Below, piece by piece: positions 1 to 4,893 of a stretch of DNA of 7,797 bases (positions within the stretch are counted from its first letter, which is position 1; every line of letters begins with the position of its first letter). Below the pieces are notes generated by a model that made no database searches, had not been told where the DNA came from, and saw only the letters and a list, made by a program, of their open reading frames with translations. A program made the position numbers and the translations under genes. Source of the stretch: Pseudomonadota bacterium (GTDB lineage: Bacteria > Pseudomonadota > Gammaproteobacteria > Xanthomonadales > Xanthomonadaceae); contig JAEWLO010000490.1 in the NCBI GenBank assembly GCA_023457475.1, forward strand, positions 1-7,797, given 5' to 3'.

Positions 1-714
1 GATCAGGCGTCCGGCGGCATCCGGCGTACGCCCCTGCTCGGCCACCGTATCGGTGGCCAGCATCGGAATGCCGGCCTGCCGGTACACGTCCACGCCGTTG
101 GCGATCGCGCCGTGCAGCCACGCGGCCTGGTCGTCCAGCGGCAGCAGCTCGGCGAGGATGCGCTGGGCCTTGCCCAGCGCGTAGCAGAGCAGGATGGCGG
201 CTTCGCCCCGCTGCGCGCATTCGTGCCGCCAGGCCACGATCTCCGCGGCGACCTCGGCGGTGTCGTGCCAGCGGTAGATGGGCAGGGCGAAGGTCGCCTC
301 GGTGATGAACACGTCGCAGGGCACCACCTCGAAGGGTGCGCAGGTCGGATCGGGCTGGCGCTTGTAGTCGCCCGAGGCCACCCAGACCTGCCGACCATCA
401 TCGATACGCACCTGGGCCGAGCCCAGCACGTGTCCCGCCGAGTGCAGCGACACCTGCACGCCGCCGAGGGTGAAGGGCGCACCATAGGCATGCGCCTGCA
501 GCGGCACCTCGCCCAACCGCCAGCGCAGGATCGGGACACTGTCGGTACTGCAGTGGTAGAACCCCATGCCGCCGCGCGCATGGTCACCATGCCCGTGCGT
601 GATCACCGCACGCGGTACCGGTCGCCACGGGTCGATGTGGAAGTCACCTGCGGGGCAGTACAGGCCTTCGGGTCGCAGCACTACCAGGTCGTCGAGCTCG
701 AAGCGATCACTCAT
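1..714 (-). CDS. Ligase-associated DNA damage response exonuclease (metallo-beta-lactamase fold), 3' end cut by window edge
   Basis: Reading the minus strand from the ATG at 714 gives an open frame of 238 codons that runs off the left edge without a stop. The protein opens with RPEGLYCPAGDFHIDPWRPV, then the metal-binding motif H40-G-H-G-D-H45, a second conserved histidine in SAGHVLGSAQ (H95) and the ASGDYKR segment (D116). These, with FITEATFALPIYRW near residues 136-149, are the signature of the DNA-ligase-associated beta-CASP/metallo-beta-lactamase nuclease family (TIGR04122 type). Family members are usually about 330 residues, so roughly the last third is missing. They are normally encoded beside an ATP-dependent DNA ligase and an Lhr-like helicase, which would lie to the left, outside this window; that is expectation, not observation. 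The role is inferred to be metal-dependent processing of DNA ends in cytoplasmic repair. Start choice rests on the family N-terminus; the ribosome site upstream is weak. Longer open frames overlapping on either strand do not encode any motif. Confidence 0.92.
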   Translation of the reverse strand, partial: MSDRFELDDLVVLRPEGLYCPAGDFHIDPWRPVPRAVITHGHGDHARGGMGFYHCSTDSVPILRWRLGEVPLQAHAYGAPFTLGGVQVSLHSAGHVLGSAQVRIDDGRQVWVASGDYKRQPDPTCAPFEVVPCDVFITEATFALPIYRWHDTAEVAAEIVAWRHECAQRGEAAILLCYALGKAQRILAELLPLDDQAAWLHGAIANGVDVYRQAGIPMLATDTVAEQGRTPDAAGRLI

Positions 715-741
715 GCCCGCACTGTGCCCGGCCCCCCGTGC

Positions 742-750
742 AGGAGGTGA
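742..750 (+). promoter_or_regulatory. Extended Shine-Dalgarno sequence AGGAGGTGA
   Basis: AGGAGGTGA matches the complement of the bacterial 16S rRNA 3' end over nine bases. It is 104 bases upstream of the aidB ATG, too far to serve it directly. The nearest downstream start is the GTG at 759, with an 11-base gap from AGGAGG, longer than ideal. It could also be a chance G/A-rich string in the divergent promoter region. Confidence 0.45.
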
Positions 751-758
751 GAATCCAC

Positions 759-857
759 GTGGACAGGCGCGTCATGGCGGTACGCGCGGCTGAACAGCCA
801 GGGTCCCGGCGATGCGGCAGAATCAGCAGCGGAACCTCTGGCGGGAGCTCCCCATGA
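759..857 (+). CDS. Possible 32-residue leader ORF overlapping the aidB start
   Basis: A GTG at 759, preceded by the extended Shine-Dalgarno at 742-750, opens a frame of 32 codons ending in TGA at 855-857. The stop overlaps the aidB ATG at 854 in an ATGA arrangement, the usual geometry of translational coupling. An in-frame ATG also lies at 774. The predicted peptide is rich in Arg, Ser and Gly, has no signal peptide or membrane segment, and resembles nothing I recognise. Codon use is not convincing: it includes AGG, AGA, CGA and GGA, unlike the strongly GC3-biased neighbours. If translated, it is more likely a leader that controls aidB translation than a functional protein. Confidence 0.25.
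   Translation: MDRRVMAVRAAEQPGSRRCGRISSGTSGGSSP
843..847 (+). promoter_or_regulatory. Ribosome binding site deciding the aidB start
   Basis: GGGAG sits six bases before the ATG at 854. It favours this start over the in-frame ATG at 812, which would add 14 residues (beginning MRQNQQRN) that are absent from AidB relatives and has no good ribosome site. Confidence 0.65.
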
Positions 858-2491
858 TGACATCCGACGTACTGCCGGCGTTTGAAACCCATACGGTGGA
901 GAACCAGCCGCCGCCCTTTGGTGGCCGCAATCTGTGGGCCGACGACGTGGTGCTGGCCGATGCGGTGCAGCGCGAAGGCGGGGCGGCCTTCGTGCCGGCG
1001 CTGCAGCAGTACGCGGGGCTGGCCGGCGACAGCCTGTACCGTCTCGGCTTCGATGCCAATCGCGATCGGCCGCGACTGCGCACGCATGACGCGCAGGGGC
1101 ATCGTATCGACCTGGTGGAGTTCCATCCGGCATATCACCAGTTGATGGAGGCGGCCAAGCGCCACGGCGTGGCCGGGCTGTCCTGGCAGGATGGCCGCCC
1201 GGGGGCGCATGTCGCGCGGGCGGCGCTGAGCTACCTGCATCATCAGGCTGAGGCCGGGACCAGTTGTCCGCTCACCATGACCCACGCGGCGGTGGCGGTA
1301 CTGCGTGCGCATCCGGCGCTGGCGGAGTGGGCGCAGAAGGCGGCGGCCCCGGTGTACGACCCGCGCGATGTGCCGATCGCCGACAAGCAGGGCATCACGC
1401 TGGGCATGGGCATGACTGAAAAGCAGGGGGGCTCGGACGTGCGCGCCAATGCTACCCGCGCCGAAACGAACGCCGATGGCAGCTATGCACTAGTCGGGCA
1501 CAAGTGGTTCTTCTCCGCGCCGATGTCCGACGGATTCCTCGTGCTGGCGCAGGCACAGGGCGGGCTGACCTGCTTCCTGATGCCGCGCCGGCTGCCGGAT
1601 GGCAACCGCAACGCGTTTCGTCTGATGCGGTTGAAGGACAAACTCGGCGACTGGTCCAACGCGTCCAGCGAAGTCGAATTTTGCGGCGCGCGTGCGCTGC
1701 GCGTCGGCGAGGAGGGACGCGGTGTCGCCACCATCATCGGCATGGTGATGATGACCCGGCTGGACTGCATGCTCGGTGCTGCGGCGGAAATGCGCATGGC
1801 CTTGTCACAGGCACTGCATCACACCCGGCACCGCTACACGTTCGGCCAGCGTCTGTGCGACCACGCGTTGATGGCCAATGTGCTGGCGGACCTGGCCATT
1901 GAATCGGAGGCGGCCACCAGCTTCGCGCTGCGGGTGGCACGCGCTGTCGACCTGGCCGCGCATGATGAGCGCCAGGCTGCGTTCGCGCGCATCGCCACGG
2001 CGGTGGGAAAATACTGGGTGTGCAAGCGGGCGGCGGTGTTCGTCAACGAAGCACAGGAATGCCTGGGCGGTGCGGGCTACGTAGAGGAGTCGATGCTGCC
2101 GCGGCTCTACCGGCAGGCCCCGCTCAATTCGATCTGGGAAGGCAGCGGCAATATCCAGTGCCTGGACGTGTTGCGTGCGCTGGCCCGTGAACCCAGTGCG
2201 CTGGCGGCGGTGGAGGATGAACTGGAAGGTGTGCATGGACGGGATGCGCGCTACGACACCGCGCTGCAGTGGCTGCGCGTGCAACTGGCGCAGGTGCCTT
2301 CTGAAGCGCAGGCGCGCGTGGTGGCCGAGCGGTTGGCATTGCAGTTGCAGGCGGCGGTGCTGCTGCGCGCGGAGAGCCCGGTGGCCACGGCATTCGTGCG
2401 TTCGCGGCTGGGCGGCGAGCATGGCATGGCGTTTGGAACATTGCCGAACGACATCGATTTCGCGGCGGTGCTGCGGCGTGCGTTGCCCTGA
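854..2491 (+). CDS. aidB: AidB-type acyl-CoA dehydrogenase (isovaleryl-CoA dehydrogenase-like, DNA alkylation response)
   Basis: The 545-residue product closely follows E. coli AidB (about 541 residues) from end to end. Matching blocks include THTVENQPPPFGGRNLW near the N-terminus, GMGMTEKQGGSDV (residues 184-196), VGHKWFFSAP (214-223), LKDKLGDWSNASSEVEF, and NSIWEGSGNIQCLDVLR around residue 429. The glutamate of WEGSGN (E429) aligns with the catalytic base of acyl-CoA dehydrogenases. The fold is therefore an FAD-binding acyl-CoA dehydrogenase core followed by the C-terminal helical extension that binds DNA in E. coli AidB. In E. coli the protein is induced in the Ada response, has weak isovaleryl-CoA dehydrogenase activity, and binds and protects DNA, though its chemistry in repair is unsettled. 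Here it is transcribed divergently from a DNA-repair nuclease, which fits a genome-protection role. I saw no Ada-box-like sequence upstream. The ATG at 857 is an alternative start, removing one Met. A hairpin terminator begins six bases after the stop. Confidence 0.95.
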   Translation: MMTSDVLPAFETHTVENQPPPFGGRNLWADDVVLADAVQREGGAAFVPALQQYAGLAGDSLYRLGFDANRDRPRLRTHDAQGHRIDLVEFHPAYHQLMEAAKRHGVAGLSWQDGRPGAHVARAALSYLHHQAEAGTSCPLTMTHAAVAVLRAHPALAEWAQKAAAPVYDPRDVPIADKQGITLGMGMTEKQGGSDVRANATRAETNADGSYALVGHKWFFSAPMSDGFLVLAQAQGGLTCFLMPRRLPDGNRNAFRLMRLKDKLGDWSNASSEVEFCGARALRVGEEGRGVATIIGMVMMTRLDCMLGAAAEMRMALSQALHHTRHRYTFGQRLCDHALMANVLADLAIESEAATSFALRVARAVDLAAHDERQAAFARIATAVGKYWVCKRAAVFVNEAQECLGGAGYVEESMLPRLYRQAPLNSIWEGSGNIQCLDVLRALAREPSALAAVEDELEGVHGRDARYDTALQWLRVQLAQVPSEAQARVVAERLALQLQAAVLLRAESPVATAFVRSRLGGEHGMAFGTLPNDIDFAAVLRRALP

Positions 2492-2497
2492 AACGAC

Positions 2498-2522
2498 AAC
2501 GCCCCGTCGGGGACGGGGCGTT
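2498..2522. terminator. Bidirectional hairpin terminator between convergent genes
   Basis: AACGCCCCGTC (2498-2508) and GACGGGGCGTT (2512-2522) form a perfect 11-bp stem with a GGG loop. It lies between the stop of aidB and the stop of the convergent lipoprotein gene. Neither side has a long T-run: the plus side reads TTGGGGG, and the minus side reads GTCGTTTC. It probably serves both transcripts. Confidence 0.85.
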
Positions 2523-2546
2523 GGGGGCGCGTGTTTCGGCGTGCGG

Positions 2547-2951
2547 TTACTTCTTGGCTGCGTCCGCATTCTTCTGCGCGTCATCGGCCACGTCACGTGC
2601 CTTGTCGGCGACCTTCTGCGCCGCGGTCGCCGTGGCATCGCTGGCATGGGCGGCCGCATCGCGCGCGGCATCCTTGGCCTCTCCGGCGGCTTCCGACGTG
2701 GCGGCGGCGGCACGGTCCAGCGCCGGCTGCACATCCGCGGCAGCGCGCTCGGAAGCGGCGGCGGCATCATCGGCGGCTTCGCGGGTGGAGGCGGCGGCCT
2801 GGTCCACCGCTTCACGCGCGGCAGCACCGGCACTGTCCGCCGCCTGCGCGGCATCATCACGGGCCTGCTCGGCCTCCGGTCCCTTGCACGCGGCCAGCGC
2901 CAACACCATCGAACCGGCCAGCAGGACAGGGGTGATCGATCGAATCTTCAT
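2547..2951 (-). CDS. Alanine-rich lipoprotein with 11-residue helical repeats
   Basis: The 134-residue product starts with a lipoprotein signal peptide: MKIR, a hydrophobic core, and the lipobox LAAC with C22 as the lipidation site. The remainder is almost wholly Ala with charged residues (Asp, Glu, Arg, Lys), has no aromatic residue, and ends in AAKK. From residue 45 it divides into consecutive 11-residue units (A45, T56, S67, L78, A89, A100, A111, A122), with small or hydrophobic residues at unit positions 1 and 4 and usually 8. This hendecad pattern is typical of long amphipathic or coiled-coil helices, as in LEA-like and apolipoprotein-like proteins. The C-terminal Lys-Lys recalls Lpp/OprI, whose terminal lysine can be joined to peptidoglycan; that role is inference. 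I recognise no named family. A GGAG ribosome site lies seven bases before the ATG. Plus-strand ORFs across it are low-complexity mirrors without signals. Confidence 0.85.
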   Translation of the reverse strand: MKIRSITPVLLAGSMVLALAACKGPEAEQARDDAAQAADSAGAAAREAVDQAAASTREAADDAAAASERAAADVQPALDRAAAATSEAAGEAKDAARDAAAHASDATATAAQKVADKARDVADDAQKNADAAKK

Positions 2952-2990
2952 GGCACGGCTCCAGTTTCAGCTGAGGGGAATGGAAGCCTA

Positions 2991-3020
2991 TTCATACCCC
3001 CGTGAAGACCCGGTCGCCAA
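2991..3020 (-). promoter_or_regulatory. Candidate promoter of the 134-residue lipoprotein gene
   Basis: On the minus strand TTGGCG (plus 3015-3020) and TATGAA (plus 2991-2996) are 18 bases apart and would give a leader of about 33 bases. The match to a housekeeping sigma promoter is moderate. The strong terminator just upstream argues that this gene needs its own promoter. Confidence 0.35.
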
Positions 3021-3032
3021 CGCCCAAAGAAA

Positions 3033-3056
3033 AAGCCGCTGGCGAACCAGCGGCTT
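3033..3056 (-). terminator. Intrinsic terminator of the 113-residue lipoprotein gene
   Basis: On the minus strand AAGCCGCTGG and CCAGCGGCTT form a perfect 10-bp stem closed by a TTCG tetraloop. TTTCTTT follows directly, reading five T in a row with the stem end. It lies about 29 bases after the stop at 3085 and should insulate the downstream lipoprotein gene. Confidence 0.9.
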
Positions 3057-3084
3057 CTTCAGACTTGCGTGAAGAAAGAAGTGA

Positions 3085-3426
3085 TTACTTCTTGGCTTCT
3101 TCAGCAGCGTCCTTGGCCTGCTCGGCGGTGCCTTCAGCAGCCTTGGCAGCGTCAGCAGCGGTGTCGGCAGCAGCGTCGGTGGCAGCAGCGCCGGTGGCGG
3201 CAGCGGCGTCAGCGGCGGTGTCGGCAGCGGTGGTGGCGGTGTCGGCAGCAGCCTGGGCAGCGTCGGCCGTCTGGGCGCCAGCGGCAGCGGCCTGGTCGGC
3301 AGCGGTCTGGGCTTCGGCAGCGGCTTCGTTGGCGGAAGCGGCGGCGTCAGCAGCCTGTTCCTGCTTCGAGCAGGCGGTCAGAGCCAGGCCCAGGGCCATC
3401 GCGATCAGCAGCTTGTTGATGCTCAT
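3085..3426 (-). CDS. Alanine-coil lipoprotein, Lpp/OprI-like in architecture
   Basis: The 113-residue product has a lipoprotein signal peptide with lipobox LTAC (C19) and Ser at the +2 position, which favours outer-membrane sorting. The mature part holds only Ala, Asp, Glu, Gln, Asn, Lys, Ser, Thr and Gly besides the Cys. About 52% is Ala (49 of 95 residues), and there is no Leu, Ile, Val, Met, Pro or aromatic residue. Between residues 25 and 81 a heptad can be laid out with Ala at nearly all a (25, 32, 39, 46, 60, 67, 74, 81) and d (28, 35, 42, 49, 56, 77) positions, the 'Alacoil' type of packing. It ends EEAKK. The plan of lipidated N-terminus, continuous helix and terminal Lys is that of Lpp and Pseudomonas OprI, so an abundant structural envelope lipoprotein is plausible but unproven. 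GAGGA lies nine bases before the ATG. It is probably a diverged relative of the neighbouring 134-residue lipoprotein, though low complexity makes homology hard to judge. Confidence 0.87.
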   Translation of the reverse strand: MSINKLLIAMALGLALTACSKQEQAADAAASANEAAAEAQTAADQAAAAGAQTADAAQAAADTATTAADTAADAAAATGAAATDAAADTAADAAKAAEGTAEQAKDAAEEAKK

Positions 3427-3480
3427 TAGTGTGAATCCTCGTCGTTAGATTAGGCAACGCGCTATTGCGCGCCCGGCAAC

Positions 3481-3508
3481 ATGATGACAAGCCCAAGATG
3501 GGTGTCAA
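3481..3508 (-). promoter_or_regulatory. Promoter of the 113-residue lipoprotein gene
   Basis: The minus strand has a consensus -35 TTGACA (plus 3503-3508), 16 bases, then CATCAT (plus 3481-3486) as a 4/6 match to the -10. The transcript would start near 3474, with a leader of about 48 bases holding a small GCGCGC-AATA-GCGCGT inverted repeat (about 3457-3472). The 8-bp palindrome GCGATCGC (3509-3516) directly abuts the -35 box and is a candidate regulator site. Confidence 0.6.
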
Positions 3509-3550
3509 GCGATCGCGCATTCATTTTTGCGAAATGCGAGTTAAGTTCAA

Positions 3551-4726
3551 TTAAATCAATTCGATAGCGATGGCGGTCGCTTCGCCGCCACCGATGCACA
3601 AGGTGGCGATTCCGCGCTTTGCATCACGCTTGCGCAAGGCGTTGACCAGCGTCACCACCAGCCGCGCACCCGATGCACCGATGGGATGACCCAGTGCGCA
3701 GGCACCGCCATTGACGTTCACTTTGTCATGCGCGATGCCCAGTTCACGGATCGGAGCCATGGCCACCACGGCGAAGGCTTCATTGATCTCGAACAGGTCC
3801 ACCTGGTCCAGCGTCCAGCCGGCTTTTTCCAGCACTTTATGGATGGCACCAATCGGGGCGGTGGTGAACCATTCCGGCTCCTGCGAATGGGTGGCGTGGG
3901 CCACGATGCGGGCCAGCGGCTGCACGCCACGCGCGGCGGCGTCGTCTTCCGCCAGCAGCACCACGGCGGCGGCACCGTCGGAAATGCTCGAGGAGCTGGC
4001 AGCGGTGACCGTGCCGTCCTTCTTGAACGCCGGGCGCAGGGTCGGGATCTTGGCGATGTCCGAACGACCCGGCTGTTCATCCTGGGCGTACTCCACCTCA
4101 CCCTTGCGGCCGGCCACCTTCACCGCGACGATTTCGTCGTCGAACGCGCCACCGGCCTGCGCGGCCTGGGCACGCCGCACCGATTCGATCGCGTAGGCGT
4201 CCTGGTCTTCACGGCTGACCTGGAACTTGTCCACGGCATATTCGGCGAACACGCCCATCGGGTTGCCGTCGTAGGCGTTGGTGAGGCCGTCGAAGGCCAT
4301 GTGGTCCACCGCCTGGAAGTTGCCGTAGCGGTTGCCGGTGCGCGAGTTGGGCAGCAGGTGCGGGGCGTTGGACATCGATTCCATGCCGCCGGCGACCACG
4401 ATGCTGGCCGAACCCGCCCTGATGAGGTCGTGCCCCAGCATGATGGCCTTCATGCCCGAGCCGCAGACCTTGTTCAGGGTGGTGGCACCCGTGGACATCG
4501 GCAGACCGGCGGCCACCGCCGCCTGACGGGCAGGAGCCTGGCCGAGATTGGCCGGCAGCACGCAGCCCATGATCACTTCAGACACGTCTGCCGCGGGTAC
4601 GCCGGACTGCGCCAGGGCGGCCTGGATGGCGGTGGCACCCAGCGTGGGGGCCGGCACGCCGTTGAACTGGCCGAGGAAGGAGCCGATGGCGGTACGTTTG
4701 GCGGCAGCGATGACGATGTTGGACAT
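3551..4726 (-). CDS. atoB: Acetyl-CoA C-acetyltransferase (thiolase II)
   Basis: The 391-residue product is a full-length biosynthetic-type thiolase that condenses two acetyl-CoA to acetoacetyl-CoA or does the reverse. All catalytic elements are present: the acyl-accepting cysteine C88 in NKVCGSGMKA, H347 in GGACALGHPIGASGAR, and the second cysteine C377 in LCIGGGEA. The numbering is almost the same as in the well-studied PhaA thiolase of Zoogloea (89/348/378). The NEAFA motif is at residues 315-319. It is expected to be a soluble cytoplasmic tetramer feeding ketone-body, polyhydroxyalkanoate or isoprenoid-precursor routes, or finishing beta-oxidation; no pathway partner lies in the window, so atoB versus phaA naming is uncertain. 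The start at 4726 (MSNIVIAAAKRTAIG) fits the family; an in-frame ATG at 4783 would add 19 unrelated residues. AAGAG about seven bases upstream is a modest ribosome site. No strong terminator follows. The plus-strand ORF across it is a shadow. Confidence 0.97.
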   Translation of the reverse strand: MSNIVIAAAKRTAIGSFLGQFNGVPAPTLGATAIQAALAQSGVPAADVSEVIMGCVLPANLGQAPARQAAVAAGLPMSTGATTLNKVCGSGMKAIMLGHDLIRAGSASIVVAGGMESMSNAPHLLPNSRTGNRYGNFQAVDHMAFDGLTNAYDGNPMGVFAEYAVDKFQVSREDQDAYAIESVRRAQAAQAGGAFDDEIVAVKVAGRKGEVEYAQDEQPGRSDIAKIPTLRPAFKKDGTVTAASSSSISDGAAAVVLLAEDDAAARGVQPLARIVAHATHSQEPEWFTTAPIGAIHKVLEKAGWTLDQVDLFEINEAFAVVAMAPIRELGIAHDKVNVNGGACALGHPIGASGARLVVTLVNALRKRDAKRGIATLCIGGGEATAIAIELI

Positions 4727-4809
4727 GAGGATCTCTTGTTCCGTGAGCGGATTTGGGAACTGCGGCATTGGAAGCCGGTGCAATTCCCGTCAGACTGCGG
4801 GGGAGGCCC

Positions 4810-4817
4810 AGTATAGT
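4810..4817. promoter_or_regulatory. Overlapping divergent -10 elements (TATACT minus, TATAGT plus)
   Basis: The string CCCAGTATAGTGGG (4807-4820) is palindromic except for one symmetrical base pair. It offers TATACT on the minus strand (4810-4815), toward the thiolase gene, and TATAGT on the plus strand (4812-4817), toward the autotransporter gene. No good -35 lies at the expected distance on either side, so activator dependence or a stationary-phase sigma factor (minus strand reads CTATACT) is possible. This is inference from a short AT-rich island in GC-rich DNA. Confidence 0.35.
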
Positions 4818-4838
4818 GGGTTGAGGTTTACCACCGGT

Positions 4839-4858
4839 GTCCGCCGGGGAGGCAGGAC
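4839..4858 (+). other. Hairpin in the autotransporter leader
   Basis: GTCCGCC (4839-4845) pairs with GGC-A-GGAC (4851-4858): seven base pairs with one bulged A and a GGGGA loop. A second, weaker inverted repeat, ACGTG (4862-4866) with CACGT (4875-4879), follows just before the ribosome site. Together they could structure the leader RNA of the protease gene. No known RNA family was recognised. Confidence 0.3.
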
Positions 4859-4882
4859 GCCACGTGGGTCAATTCACGTTTT

Positions 4883-4888
4883 GGGGAG
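4883..4888 (+). promoter_or_regulatory. Ribosome binding site deciding the autotransporter start
   Basis: GGGGAG ends five bases before the ATG at 4894. This start yields a proper lipoprotein signal peptide. The upstream in-frame GTG at 4837 would put 19 residues, including FTFWGAG, before it and has no better ribosome site. Confidence 0.75.
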
Positions 4889-4893
4889 CAGGG

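Noticed and set aside
3..590. 195-residue minus-strand ORF inside the exonuclease gene
   Set aside because: It is a frame-shifted shadow. The frame from 714 carries the full metallo-beta-lactamase motifs and simply lacks a stop because it runs off the edge.
112..750. 212-residue plus-strand ORF opposite the exonuclease gene
   Set aside because: Antisense to a well-supported coding frame; its composition mirrors that frame and no motif or ribosome site is seen.
812..853. Upstream ATG start for aidB
   Set aside because: Adds 14 residues with no counterpart in AidB, and the ribosome site GGGAG fits the ATG at 854.
715..853. Ada-box or LexA-box upstream of aidB or the exonuclease gene
   Set aside because: No match to the E. 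coli Ada box or to a CTGT-N8-ACAG LexA box was found by eye on either strand.
2521..3448. Plus-strand Ala/Ser- and Arg-rich ORFs (2521-3072, 3002-3448, 3069-3419) across the lipoprotein genes
   Set aside because: They are mirrors of low-complexity GC-rich codons. The minus frames have signal peptides, lipoboxes, ribosome sites, promoters and terminators; the plus frames have none.
3516..3538. CGCATT/AATGCG inverted repeat after the thiolase stop as a terminator
   Set aside because: Only six base pairs with an 11-base loop and no following T-run; too weak to call.
3686..4816. 376-residue plus-strand ORF antisense to the thiolase gene
   Set aside because: His/Gly/Arg-rich shadow of a fully conserved enzyme; such long antisense frames are common in GC-rich genes.
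4770..4880. Possible cobalamin riboswitch: GGAAGCCGGTGCAATTCC on the plus strand resembles its GGTG core, and AGGCAGGA downstream resembles the B12 box
   Set aside because: The following core (CCCCGC-ACTG type) is absent, the B12-box-like string has several mismatches, and the downstream gene has no known B12 link. A covariance search with the cobalamin model would settle it.
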